In this document: positions 27,661 through 35,823 of the stretch, piece by piece | Layout: each line of letters starts with the position of its first letter | Numbering within the stretch: position 1 is the stretch's first letter | Source: Veillonella infantium | GTDB taxonomy: Bacteria; Bacillota; Negativicutes; Veillonellales; Veillonellaceae | Length of the DNA: 64,000 nucleotides | Assembly: GCF_002959895.1 (NCBI RefSeq) | Contig: NZ_PPDD01000012.1 | Coordinates: forward strand, 124,001-188,000 | Direction of reading: 5' to 3' | Notes under the pieces: generated by a model | Told to the model about the DNA's origin: nothing | The model's input: only the letters and a program-made list of their open reading frames with translations | The model's database searches: none | Program-made: the position numbers and the translations under genes

Positions 27661-28428
27661 ATGTTAGACCATCCAGAATCAACAAAAGAGGCTCTCGTTC
27701 AATGGATTCGAGATTATTTTAGTCAAAATGGGCCTAGCTGTAGCGCCGTAGTAGGTATTTCAGGTGGTAAGGACTCCACAATCGTAGCTGCTTTATGTAA
27801 AGAAGCCCTTGGGGCAGAACGCGTAGTAGGTGTTCTTATGCCGAATGGAATTCAGTCTGATATCGATGATGCCAAGGCTGTAGTGGCACATTTGGGGATT
27901 CCACATATCATAGTGAATATTGGAGCTGCCTATGAAGCTTTGACAAACGCTATCATTCAAGGTGAAGGTTATAAAACTGTTACTGGTAGAACTGATATAT
28001 CCAAGGATGCAGGAATTAATACACCACCGCGTCTTCGCATGACAACGCTATATGCAGTAGGGCAAAATTTGCCAAATGGGGCACGCGTAGCTAATACATG
28101 TAACGGATCTGAAGATTATGTAGGGTATTCTACAAAATATGGCGATAGTGCTGGGGATTTTAGTCCTCTTGCCAATCTTGTTGTAGAAGAGGTGCGCCAA
28201 ATAGGTCGATTACTTGATATTCCAAAATATCTTGTAGATAAGACGCCTAGTGATGGACTCAGCGGTCTATCTGATGAAGATAAATTAGGATTTACCTATG
28301 CTGTATTAGATCGATATATTAGAACTGGAGAGATAGAAAATCTTGAAACGAAAGAACGTATTGATTATTTAAATCGTATTAATAAGCATAAATTAGAATT
28401 GATGCCGTCCTTTCATCCACAATGTTGA
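27661..28428 (+). CDS. nadE: NH3-dependent NAD synthetase
   Basis: Amidates nicotinate adenine dinucleotide to NAD with ATP and ammonia. At 255 aa it lacks the nitrilase-type glutaminase domain, so free ammonia is the donor. The ATP-pyrophosphatase P-loop SGGKDST (about residue 35), NTCNGSEDYVGYSTKYGD and KTPSDGLSGLSDEDKLG are all in place. It starts behind AGGAGGG, 8 nt after pncB. The asparaginase gene follows by about 90 nt and releases ammonia, which may be chance. Confidence 0.96.
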   Translation: MLDHPESTKEALVQWIRDYFSQNGPSCSAVVGISGGKDSTIVAALCKEALGAERVVGVLMPNGIQSDIDDAKAVVAHLGIPHIIVNIGAAYEALTNAIIQGEGYKTVTGRTDISKDAGINTPPRLRMTTLYAVGQNLPNGARVANTCNGSEDYVGYSTKYGDSAGDFSPLANLVVEEVRQIGRLLDIPKYLVDKTPSDGLSGLSDEDKLGFTYAVLDRYIRTGEIENLETKERIDYLNRINKHKLELMPSFHPQC

Positions 28429-28517
28429 GAGAGGACTTGTTTTAGCTAGTCTAATTCATGCTAATGGTGATTAACAAAAGATTTACTATTTCTTATGTAT
28501 TTTATGATGGAGGTAAT

Positions 28518-29495
28518 ATGGAGACAAAAATTGCGTTGATTGGTACGGGCGGTACAATTGCTGGACAAGGCGCATCTGATACAGATTTGACGGGCTATAC
28601 TGCAGGTGTACTAGGCCTCGATGAAATTTTAGCTTCCGTACCAGGCACAGAACCATATGGTCCATATACATATACTCAGTTTAGTAATATTGAAAGTTCT
28701 GATATTACTGTCCAGCATTGGTTGGATTTATCTAAGTTAGTACAAGAATTAGTAAATCAAGAGGATATAGGCGGTGTTGTTATTACTCATGGAACAGATA
28801 GCATGGAGGAGACAGCTTATTTTCTTAATCTTACTGTTCATACAGATAAACCTATCGTTATTACTGGCTCGATGAGACCTGCTGGGGCAATCAGTGCAGA
28901 TGGTCCTATTAATTTATTACAAGCGATTCAAGTGGCAAGAACACCTGCATCTGTAGGTAAAGGTGTACTTGTTGTTCTAAATGGCTATGTTGATGGGGCG
29001 CGTGATGTGTCCAAACGGAATACAACTAATGTGGCTACCTTTGACAGTCCATTAGTAGGTCATCTTGGTATCGTCCAGGATGGTGTAGCTCATTATTATA
29101 AAGCCTCTACTCGTCGTCATACGAAAGAATCCATCTTTGATGTACATGACTTAAAGGAATTGCCTCGTGTAGTCATTTTGACTTGCTATGGCGGTATGGA
29201 TGACATGGTGCCAATGAGTGTAGTTGCCACTAATCCTGATGGGCTCATCTTGACTGGATTGGGTCATGGTACAATTCCTCAAAACGTACGTCAAATAACA
29301 CAAAATACAGCATTCCCAACTGTACGTGCCTCTCGTACAGGGAGTGGCATGGTATCTGCTGTACCACAAGATGCACTAGCAGGCTATCTCGTAAGTGATA
29401 CATTGAGTCCACAAAAAGCTCGTATCTTATTGATGCTGGGGCTTACAAAAACTAAAAATCTTAAAAAGTTACAACAGTTTTTCTATGAATATTAA
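28518..29495 (+). CDS. L-asparaginase (cytoplasmic type)
   Basis: Hydrolyses asparagine to aspartate and ammonia. The 325 aa have both catalytic threonine motifs: GTGGTIAGQ at residues 8-16, and VVITHGTDSMEETAYFL near residue 85 with its Thr-Asp pair. SMRPAGAISADGPINLLQA follows. There is no signal peptide, so it is a cytoplasmic enzyme. Start at 28518 behind GGAGG; the frame upstream to 28458 has no support. It yields aspartate, which could feed the fumarate/succinate route. Confidence 0.93.
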   Translation: METKIALIGTGGTIAGQGASDTDLTGYTAGVLGLDEILASVPGTEPYGPYTYTQFSNIESSDITVQHWLDLSKLVQELVNQEDIGGVVITHGTDSMEETAYFLNLTVHTDKPIVITGSMRPAGAISADGPINLLQAIQVARTPASVGKGVLVVLNGYVDGARDVSKRNTTNVATFDSPLVGHLGIVQDGVAHYYKASTRRHTKESIFDVHDLKELPRVVILTCYGGMDDMVPMSVVATNPDGLILTGLGHGTIPQNVRQITQNTAFPTVRASRTGSGMVSAVPQDALAGYLVSDTLSPQKARILLMLGLTKTKNLKKLQQFFYEY

Positions 29496-29509
29496 TTAGA
29501 AAACAAAAA

Positions 29510-29536
29510 AAGATTTGAGAAAAACTCTCAAATCTT
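29510..29536 (-). terminator. Hairpin terminator between convergent genes, minus orientation
   Basis: AAGATTTGAGA / TCTCAAATCTT, 11-bp stem; a run of seven T's follows on the minus strand, suiting cbiZ transcripts. Confidence 0.75.
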
Positions 29537-29592
29537 AATTTGATATTCATTTTCAAGTATTATACTATGCGTAACAGTTTTATATGCAATGA

Positions 29593-29629
29593 ACCGCACA
29601 TCCCGATCGCCTAGGATGTGCGGTTTTTT
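29593..29629 (+). terminator. Rho-independent terminator of the asparaginase gene
   Basis: ACCGCACATCC / GGATGTGCGGT stem with a 10-nt loop, followed by TTTTT. It ends at the stop codon of the convergent cbiZ gene. Confidence 0.9.
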
Positions 29630-30404
29630 ATTCGGCGCCAATAGCATTTTCTAAGGCTCGTTGTATACCTACATAAACGGCCTTAGCCAATGTGTCTCCA
29701 AATAGGGAGAAGGAGCCGGCGTCCGTTAACACATCACCATTTGTATCTATGGTGAGAATGATACCGTCTGTGGAGGTTCCTGTAGCAGAAGTCTTGTGTT
29801 CTTTTGTAATTGCTTCAGGAATATCTTCGTTGATAAATGGATAGAGACGTACACTTTCAACACCCCAATCTTGGAGGGCTGCGGTTTTAGCCTCCGTAAT
29901 TGTCATGATGGCTTTCACCATGGCACTATCTGTTAATGCCTTGTTTGTAAAGACAAGAATATTAATGGTACCAGGTACTATGAAACCACCATCTCGCTCC
30001 TCGTAGCAATAGCCTGTACCTGCACGATGGGCTGTTTTTTCATAGCCTGCAGTAACGATGGTCTCCACAATCGTATCGTGCTCCTCGACTTTGGCGTATG
30101 CGTGAAGGTTCATTGTAGCAGAGGTGAGCAGTGCTGTACTAAAATGAACTGGTGTATCGATATGCTCGAATTCTTGGGCTAAATAATTTGCTACAGATCC
30201 ACCAGGTAAATCTTTTTCTGTTTCAATCTGATAAGTTAATTGTTGATTTCGTACAGCTAACGTATGGTGATACCCACCATTGAGTTGACCACTAGATAAG
30301 GAATAATGGATGTCGTCAAAGTGTACTGTAACGGAATTTAATTCTTGCGTTACATGACCTCCTGTTGCAAGCTCTTGTGGTGCTTCATATGGATTGTTGA
30401 ACAT
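29628..30404 (-). CDS. cbiZ: Adenosylcobinamide amidohydrolase
   Basis: Splits adenosylcobinamide or pseudocobalamin to cobyric acid, letting the cell rebuild its own form of B12 from salvaged corrinoids. The 258 aa contain the CbiZ signatures GTINILVFTNKALTDSAMV near residue 145, ITEAKTAALQDWGVES near residue 170 and TSATGTSTDGIILTI near residue 200. Start behind AGGGAGA. It stands alone here, with no other cobamide gene in the window. B12 matters for the methylmalonyl-CoA route to propionate used by Veillonella. Confidence 0.92.
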   Translation of the reverse strand: MFNNPYEAPQELATGGHVTQELNSVTVHFDDIHYSLSSGQLNGGYHHTLAVRNQQLTYQIETEKDLPGGSVANYLAQEFEHIDTPVHFSTALLTSATMNLHAYAKVEEHDTIVETIVTAGYEKTAHRAGTGYCYEERDGGFIVPGTINILVFTNKALTDSAMVKAIMTITEAKTAALQDWGVESVRLYPFINEDIPEAITKEHKTSATGTSTDGIILTIDTNGDVLTDAGSFSLFGDTLAKAVYVGIQRALENAIGAE

Positions 30405-30568
30405 GTAAGTCTCCCTAGATTTAGATTGTTATATATGTAATATAACGATATAATAACTTTACTATATCGTGTAAAATATATTTATTAAATTATAGCATAT
30501 ATGTTTATGATGACCATATTAATAGATGTGCTCAATTATTTATAAAGTTATATTATTGGAGGTTTAAT

Positions 30569-31498
30569 ATGGGCAATATTCTTTATTCTGCATCAGAAAT
30601 ATTGTTTAAAGATGCTAATGTATTGATTCAATTTCGAGATTGGTTCTTTTCTCAAGCGGGCAATATATTATTAGCTCTTATTATATTTTGGGTAGGTCGT
30701 TATGCTATTAAATGGGTGAAAACCTTTGCTGTCCGTATTATGACTAAGGCCTCTTATGACTCTGCTGCGATGAGCTTTATTACGCAGATCATCAATTATG
30801 CATTGCTAGTAGGTCTAATATTGATTTGCTTAAATCAAATTGGTGTTCCTACTACATCCTTTGTAGCTGCCTTTGGTGCCTTTGGTTTAGGTATTGGTTT
30901 GGCCTTACAAAACAACTTATCTAACTTGGCATCAGGCTTATTAATTCTTATATTTAAGCCTTTTAGAGCAGGTCATGTTATTCAAGTTGGAGATACTGTA
31001 GGTAGTGTTAAGTCTATTCAATTTATGTATACTATTATCACTACTAAAGATCAAAAAAATGTGTATATACCAAATTCTATCCTTACCTCCCAAGCCATAA
31101 CTAATATTGCTTATACCCATGAAAGGGTTATCCCGTTCGTCTTTGATATTGGTTATAACAATAATCATCATGAAGCAATTAAAATCTTAAAAAATATTTT
31201 TGCTGCTGATAAACGTGTACTCAATCCTAAAAATATGGAAATTGGTATTTCTGAATTTGGAGATAACTCTGTACGCATTGCTGCCTATGCACGCGTTAAG
31301 TCGAAAGACTTCTTAGATGTGCAATATGGAATTATGTCTGATGTAAAAGATGCGTTCGATAAATATGGTATCGACATTCCATATCCTCAACGTGTTGTAT
31401 ATCTTCAAAATGTAGATAACTCTACTGGTGAAATTAAGGGAACTAAGAAAAAAGCAAGTGGAACGGATGTTGCCATTGATGATAACCCTGAAAGTTAA
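30569..31498 (+). CDS. Small-conductance mechanosensitive channel (MscS family)
   Basis: Pressure-release channel of the cytoplasmic membrane. The 309 aa have three N-terminal membrane helices; the pore helix shows the Gly/Ala pattern AAFGAFGLGIGLALQNNLSN near residue 91, then NLASGLLILIFKPFRAGHVI leading into the beta domain. The C-terminal tail is charged (about residue 290 on). A GGAGG site precedes the start. The next gene, a D,D-carboxypeptidase, begins within a few bases to 24 nt, so both envelope genes are probably cotranscribed. Confidence 0.94.
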   Translation: MGNILYSASEILFKDANVLIQFRDWFFSQAGNILLALIIFWVGRYAIKWVKTFAVRIMTKASYDSAAMSFITQIINYALLVGLILICLNQIGVPTTSFVAAFGAFGLGIGLALQNNLSNLASGLLILIFKPFRAGHVIQVGDTVGSVKSIQFMYTIITTKDQKNVYIPNSILTSQAITNIAYTHERVIPFVFDIGYNNNHHEAIKILKNIFAADKRVLNPKNMEIGISEFGDNSVRIAAYARVKSKDFLDVQYGIMSDVKDAFDKYGIDIPYPQRVVYLQNVDNSTGEIKGTKKKASGTDVAIDDNPES

Positions 31499-31522
31499 TA
31501 TGTGATACAGAAAGTGAGATAT

Positions 31523-32380
31523 ATGATATCTTTAACAACTAATGCTTGTATAGTTTGGAAACGACTTATTTTGATGATAGCCTGTATAGGCGCTATTATT
31601 TTCGGTACTAGTGTTTCTCATGCGGCGTATATTGCGCCGCCATCTACGATAGGTGAGGCTGTTGTTCTCATTGATGCAGATACAAAAGAAATCCTATTTG
31701 CAAAGAATCCTGATAAGTGGATGCATCCTGCGAGCACTACGAAAATGGTTACATTGTTAACAGCTCTAGAACTCAAAGGTACACAACTTGATGAACTGGC
31801 GACTATTAGTAGTTATGCCACTAGTATGGAGGAATCCAATCTGGGGGTTCGCGTCGGTGATCAAATTACCTTGGAAGGCGTTCTTGAAGGCATGATGGTT
31901 GCCAGCGGTAATGATGCGGCCGTTGTAGTAGCAGAAAATGTAAGTGGCTCTGTAGAAAACTTTGCAAAGGACATGAATCGCGTTGCTGCAAAAGCAGGGG
32001 CAAAAAATAGTGTGTTTTTAAATCCTCATGGTTTGACACAAATGGGCCATCACTCTACGGCTCGTGACTTGGCGATGATTGCAGCGTATGGTATGAAATA
32101 CCAAATGTTCCGCGATAAAGTAGCCAATGATTATTATAAGGTGCCTTATCAAAACCGTACGCCAGAAACAATTCGTACCACAAACCATTTCATTCGCAAT
32201 AAATATCCCGGTGCCAATGGTTTAAAAACTGGCTTTACGAATGCTGCAGGGGAATGCTTGATTGCATCGGCTACCCGTAATGGTCATACTATGATTGTAG
32301 TTATGCTTAACGATGATAACCGTTGGGATGAAGCAGTGCAATTCCTTGATTATGGTTTTAAACTACGGGGTGTAATTTAA
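31523..32380 (+). CDS. D-alanyl-D-alanine carboxypeptidase (penicillin-binding protein 5/DacF type)
   Basis: Trims the terminal D-Ala from peptidoglycan pentapeptides in the periplasm. The 285 aa have a signal peptide ending near SVSHAA, then the three active-site motifs: SxxK as S71-T-T-K74 in HPASTTKMV, SxN in VASGNDAAV, and KTG in NGLKTGFTN. The chain stops right after the catalytic domain, without the usual C-terminal beta domain and amphipathic anchor. Start taken at the ATG 31523; a GTG at 31502 is an alternative that lengthens the N terminus by seven residues. Confidence 0.92.
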   Translation: MISLTTNACIVWKRLILMIACIGAIIFGTSVSHAAYIAPPSTIGEAVVLIDADTKEILFAKNPDKWMHPASTTKMVTLLTALELKGTQLDELATISSYATSMEESNLGVRVGDQITLEGVLEGMMVASGNDAAVVVAENVSGSVENFAKDMNRVAAKAGAKNSVFLNPHGLTQMGHHSTARDLAMIAAYGMKYQMFRDKVANDYYKVPYQNRTPETIRTTNHFIRNKYPGANGLKTGFTNAAGECLIASATRNGHTMIVVMLNDDNRWDEAVQFLDYGFKLRGVI

Positions 32381-32454
32381 TTGATTTTTAATTAGAGTAT
32401 TCCTTGAATGCGTCTAGTAGAACTTATGTTATATAGTTAAATTAATGATATTAA

Positions 32455-32481
32455 AATAGGTCCTGCTATGCAGGACCTATT
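32455..32481 (+). terminator. Hairpin between the carboxypeptidase and YfbR genes
   Basis: A perfect 12-bp stem (AATAGGTCCTGC with its complement) and a 3-nt loop, 16 nt before the yfbR start. The T-tract is poor, so it may act as a terminator of the upstream gene or as a leader hairpin. Confidence 0.6.
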
Positions 32482-32497
32482 ATGTAATGGGGGATAT

Positions 32498-33088
32498 ATG
32501 AGTTCATTCTTTGCATTTTTAAAACGCATGCGCTTTATTAATCGATGGAGCCTCATGCGTAATACAGAAACAGAAAATATTCAAGAACATAGCCTCGAAG
32601 TAGCGATGGTAGCTCACAATTTAGCAGCTCTCAAAAATGAATACTTTGATGGTAATGTGGACATTAATAAGGTGGCTGTTATTGCCATGTATCATGAGGT
32701 GAGTGAAATCTTCACAGGTGACATGCCAACACCGATTAAATATTTTGATCCAAAACTTCGTGAACTGTACGGTGAAGTTGAAACATTAGCACAAGAGAAA
32801 ATGTTATCTACCTTGCCAGAACGATTACAAGCTGTTTATAAGCCTTTCATAGTAGATGCAGAGGATAATCCTGAGTGGCCTATCGTTAAGGCGGCAGATA
32901 CAATTTCGGCCTATATGAAATGTGTAAACGAACTCAAGGCAGGGAACGATGAGTTTAAAGAAGCACATGACTCCATTTTGGCTAAACTGAAAGCACTCAA
33001 CATGCCAGAGGTAGATATGTTCCTTGAGACTTATATGCCTGCTCTTGGTAAAAGCTTAGATCAGCTAAATTACTACGAAATCAAATAA
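32498..33088 (+). CDS. yfbR: 5'-deoxynucleotidase, YfbR-like HD-superfamily protein
   Basis: Dephosphorylates deoxynucleoside 5'-monophosphates. The 196-aa protein parallels E. coli YfbR throughout: FFAFLKRMRFINRWSLMRN at the start, ENIQEHSLEVAMVAH with the first metal His, FTGDMPTPIKYF, and KAADTISAYMKC with the distal Asp. The central dyad, His-Asp in YfbR, reads His-Glu here (MYHEVSE), a conservative change at a metal ligand. Start at 32498 behind GGGGG; the frame upstream lies in the hairpin. Strong terminator follows. Confidence 0.88.
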   Translation: MSSFFAFLKRMRFINRWSLMRNTETENIQEHSLEVAMVAHNLAALKNEYFDGNVDINKVAVIAMYHEVSEIFTGDMPTPIKYFDPKLRELYGEVETLAQEKMLSTLPERLQAVYKPFIVDAEDNPEWPIVKAADTISAYMKCVNELKAGNDEFKEAHDSILAKLKALNMPEVDMFLETYMPALGKSLDQLNYYEIK

Positions 33089-33094
33089 TGATTA

Positions 33095-33125
33095 AAAAAG
33101 AGACGACGGATGGTCGTCTCTTTTT
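33095..33125 (+). terminator. Rho-independent terminator of yfbR
   Basis: GAGACGAC / GTCGTCTC stem, 5-nt loop, flanked by A- and T-runs (bidirectional). Confidence 0.93.
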
Positions 33126-33235
33126 ATTCTGCAAAAATACCAAATCTCCTACGTATGTGACTATTAGTGGTATATCAATTAATCATTATACTTCGTAATT
33201 TCTTGTATTTATACTTTAGTGTAGGAGGTAGTTAG

Positions 33236-33280
33236 ATGTTGTTCTGCTCATCTCTCTCGTTCGAGGAGGTGAGACTATGA
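33236..33280 (+). CDS. 14-residue leader ORF coupled to the small toxin gene
   Basis: MLFCSSLSFEEVRL, preceded by GTAGGAGG seven bases upstream. Its stop TGA overlaps the toxin ATG (ATGA), and the toxin's own ribosome binding site lies inside it. This layout suggests translational coupling, as with mok and hok. The peptide is probably not the active product. Confidence 0.55.
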   Translation: MLFCSSLSFEEVRL

Positions 33281-33378
33281 GTGATTTTGAAATATTGTCC
33301 CTAGTGGTAAGCATCATCAGCTTATTATTCACTTGTGGCGCATTCGTAGTGCTTATTTGCCGTAAAAACGAAAAATAG
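33277..33378 (+). CDS. 33-residue membrane peptide, candidate type I (holin-like) toxin
   Basis: A very small protein, MSDFEILSLVV then a hydrophobic run IISLLFTCGAFVVLIC and a basic tail RKNEK. One membrane helix with a charged C terminus is typical of Fst/TxpA/BsrG and holin-like toxins, which damage the membrane when not held down by antisense RNA. It has a very strong site (CGAGGAGGTGAG). A consensus promoter on the opposite strand makes an RNA over its 3' end (33371-33471). This arrangement is like TxpA/RatA and BsrG/SR4 of Bacillus. Family membership is inferred from shape and context. Confidence 0.75.
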   Translation: MSDFEILSLVVSIISLLFTCGAFVVLICRKNEK

Positions 33379-33471
33379 CCATAACATCTTAATAGACGTC
33401 ACAGCCATTTTACATCTCAAATAAAGTTTTAGAGATGAGCTGGACGTTCCTAGGCATCTAGCTATCTCTGT
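33371..33471 (-). ncRNA. Candidate antisense antitoxin RNA
   Basis: About 100 nt, from a start predicted 7 nt after the -10 box to a terminator-like hairpin. On the minus strand GGCTGTGACGTCT pairs with AAGATGTTATGGCT over 13 positions, five of them G-U, followed by ATTTTT. On the plus strand those G-U pairs become A-C mismatches, so only the antisense RNA would end there. It is complementary to the last 8 nt of the toxin frame and its 3' untranslated region. Confidence 0.7.
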
Positions 33472-33490
33472 TATATTATTATAAGTTTTT
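33431..33490 (+). terminator. 3' hairpin of the toxin transcript
   Basis: AGAGAT-G-AGCT (33431-33441) pairs with AGCT-ATCTCT (33460-33469) with one bulge. A TTTTT run appears at 33486-33490, some 16 nt on, so it is a weak terminator or a target loop for the antisense RNA. Confidence 0.45.
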
Positions 33491-33506
33491 GCTAAACAGA
33501 TGTCAA
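33478..33506 (-). promoter_or_regulatory. Perfect consensus promoter of the antisense RNA
   Basis: On the minus strand TTGACA (33501-33506), exactly 17 bp, TATAAT (33478-33483). It points into the toxin 3' region, not towards any protein gene. Confidence 0.85.
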
Positions 33507-33555
33507 AGCCTGTAAAGCTTACAAAGATATTATAAAGCATAACAAATTATAATAT

Positions 33556-34434
33556 CTATTTACCTTCTATAATTTCTTGATTCCTCATTAATATTTTCTT
33601 TCCACGCCACGAGAATGCCCGGTGCCCATATTTAGCTTTGAACTCTTTGTTTGTAAGCGTTTCTAGTTCATTAATATCGATGTGTGGGTCTACTTGTTGG
33701 AACTCGGGAATTGGTGTTGTGGGAATACCTTGATTATGAGGGCACACCTCTTGGCATACATCGCAGCCAAACAATAATGGAGTTTTAGCTATGATATGTT
33801 GTTCTTGGTCGGTGAGTTCGCCTTTTTTCTGTGTTAAGTAGCTTTTACAAGTATCGTATTTGAATTCGTCGTGCCCTAAGCATTGACCTAGACAAGCGGT
33901 AATACAACGATTACAACCTATGCAAGATTGTTCAAGTGGTATGTTCGGCTCAAATTCTAAGGTGGTTAATATCGTTCCTATTACTACATAGGATCCCCAT
34001 TTAGGGCTGATAAAACAATTGTTTTTGCCATAAAAGCCAAGGCCCGCTAAGTATGCCATGTAACGATCTGCCAAGGGAGAGGTGTCACAATGTATAGAAA
34101 ATTGAGCTGAAGTATTCGTTTTTTGTAATTTTCCAATAAGTTTTTCTAAATATTTATGAATGACCAAGTGATAATCTGTGCCCCATGTATAGCGGGATAG
34201 ATTGGATGGACCGTTATGTTCTACGTAGTAAGGAAAGAGACAGACAATAGCACTTTTAGGTGTGAACGCAGTTGTTCCTAGTAGTCGTTCCTCCACATCT
34301 GCCGCTGTAAATGGACAGGGATTAGTTTCGTACAAAATGGTTTTGGCATTTTCAGGTAGAGGCCAAGGGGCAATCCCAAATTCATAAATATGTAATTCTT
34401 TGCAAAATTCCTGTAAATTTATATCTTTCATCAT
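33556..34434 (-). CDS. queG: Epoxyqueuosine reductase
   Basis: Last step of queuosine synthesis for tRNA: reduces epoxyqueuosine using cobalamin and two 4Fe-4S clusters. The 292 aa carry the cobalamin-site segment CDTSPLADRYMAYLAGLGFYG (Asp117), a ferredoxin-like cluster CIGCNRCITAC (Cys171/174/177/181), and a second set CDVCQEVCP (Cys224/227/231) with Cys197 in TCKSYL. It lacks the C-terminal HEAT repeats of longer QueG proteins. No good ribosome binding site is seen at the start. Apparently a single gene. Confidence 0.93.
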   Translation of the reverse strand: MMKDINLQEFCKELHIYEFGIAPWPLPENAKTILYETNPCPFTAADVEERLLGTTAFTPKSAIVCLFPYYVEHNGPSNLSRYTWGTDYHLVIHKYLEKLIGKLQKTNTSAQFSIHCDTSPLADRYMAYLAGLGFYGKNNCFISPKWGSYVVIGTILTTLEFEPNIPLEQSCIGCNRCITACLGQCLGHDEFKYDTCKSYLTQKKGELTDQEQHIIAKTPLLFGCDVCQEVCPHNQGIPTTPIPEFQQVDPHIDINELETLTNKEFKAKYGHRAFSWRGKKILMRNQEIIEGK

Positions 34435-34585
34435 AGATTTAGTGGCGAATAATTGGTAAAATAAAAGTATAAGAAACGTGAGGAATTCTATAGATTCCTG
34501 CTAAGTTTGTAGTTCGGTGATATCTTTATTTTTATGGTTATCATCCAGTTCTGTTAGTATTAGTATACCATTGAGAGGACAGATT

Positions 34586-35368
34586 ATGTTAGCATTTATG
34601 AAAGTATTACAACCGAAGACGGTGGAAGAGGCTTATGAATTAGCCACAAAAAACAAAACTGCCCCAATGCTAGCTGGCGGCTGCTGGTTGCGTTTAGGTC
34701 GGCGCACATGGCCTGCAGTGATTGATATGGCTAGTCTTGACTTGCGTTATGTTCGCGAAGAGGATAACGAATTTGTCATTGGTGCTATGGCAACGCAAGG
34801 CGATGTGGAACGTTTTGAGCCATTACAACAATTCTGTGGCGGTGCTGTTGTTAAAGGTGTTAAAGAAATTCTTGGCATTCAATTCCGCAACACTGCTACT
34901 ATGGGTGGATCTGTAGCAAGCCGCTTCGGCTTCTCCGACATTATTCCTGCATTAATGGCAGTTCATGCAGACATCGTTACTTTTAAAGGCGGTCGCATGT
35001 CCATACATGACTATATGAAATACAGAGAACGTGATATTCTCGTGGAAATTCGCATCCCTAAAGTAGATGTGCCTGTAGCTGTAGAGGCTCTTCGCATCTC
35101 TCGTGGTGACTTCCCAGTGTTGACGGGTGCTCTTCGCCGTGATGACAAAGGCGTTGAAGTATACATCGGTACAAGACCTGGCGTGCCTCAATTAGCAGAA
35201 AAAGCAAGTGCTTTGCTTTCAGAAAAAGGATTGTCTGCAGTAAAAGAAGCAGGTCAATTGGCATCTGAAGAATTAGTTTACCAATCCAACTCTCATGCGT
35301 CCAAAGAATATCGCATGGAAATGGTAAAAGCTATGGTTCAACGCTTGGCTAAGGAGGTGGCACAATAA
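34586..35368 (+). CDS. Molybdenum hydroxylase FAD-binding subunit
   Basis: Medium subunit (260 aa) of a xanthine dehydrogenase-type enzyme; passes electrons from the iron-sulfur subunit to the acceptor through FAD. It shows the FAD pyrophosphate loop AGGCWLRLGRR near residue 32, where related subunits have AGGT, and IQFRNTATMGGSVASRFGFSD near residue 98. Start at 34586 behind GAGAGGAC; the frame upstream to 34517 is unsupported. Its stop overlaps the next start (TAATG). First gene of an eight-gene operon. Confidence 0.92.
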   Translation: MLAFMKVLQPKTVEEAYELATKNKTAPMLAGGCWLRLGRRTWPAVIDMASLDLRYVREEDNEFVIGAMATQGDVERFEPLQQFCGGAVVKGVKEILGIQFRNTATMGGSVASRFGFSDIIPALMAVHADIVTFKGGRMSIHDYMKYRERDILVEIRIPKVDVPVAVEALRISRGDFPVLTGALRRDDKGVEVYIGTRPGVPQLAEKASALLSEKGLSAVKEAGQLASEELVYQSNSHASKEYRMEMVKAMVQRLAKEVAQ

Positions 35369-35823
35369 TGGAACTCGTACTTAATATTAATAATAAAAAT
35401 GTAACTGTTAATGTGCCAACTGATGAAATGTTATTGGATACATTGCGTAATCTTGGTTACTACAGCGTACGTTGTGGCTGTGATACTACAAACTGTGGTC
35501 TTTGTACTGTATGGGTAGATGACGAAATTATTTTATCTTGTGCATACCCTACGTTCCGTGCGCCAGGTCATAAAATCACTACATTAGAAGGCTTAGAAGA
35601 AGAGGCCGAATTACTAGCAGCTTGTATTGCCAGTGAAGGTGGGGACCAATGTGGTTTCTGTACGACGGGTATGATGATGAGCGCTATCAATTTGAAACGC
35701 AAAAATCCAAAGGCTAGTGATGATGAGATTCGTGAATACCTCATCGGTAATTTGTGCCGTTGTACTGGCTATGAATCACAACTTCGAGGGGTCCGTAAAT
35801 TCTTAGAAGGAGGCCTGGAATAA
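35368..35823 (+). CDS. Molybdenum hydroxylase 2Fe-2S subunit
   Basis: Small electron-transfer subunit of 151 aa with two 2Fe-2S clusters. The plant-ferredoxin type cluster uses Cys38, Cys43, Cys46 and Cys58 (CDTTNCGLC...SC), and the second uses Cys95, Cys98, Cys130 and Cys132 (CGFC...CRC). Coupled by one-base overlaps (TAATG) to both the FAD subunit before it and the large subunit after it. The three subunits together form the hydroxylase. Confidence 0.95.
   Translation: MELVLNINNKNVTVNVPTDEMLLDTLRNLGYYSVRCGCDTTNCGLCTVWVDDEIILSCAYPTFRAPGHKITTLEGLEEEAELLAACIASEGGDQCGFCTTGMMMSAINLKRKNPKASDDEIREYLIGNLCRCTGYESQLRGVRKFLEGGLE

Noticed and set aside
34517-34585. N-terminal extension of the FAD subunit
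   Set aside because: The extension looks like chance reading of a leader; the ATG at 34586 has GAGAGGAC at proper distance and matches the family start.
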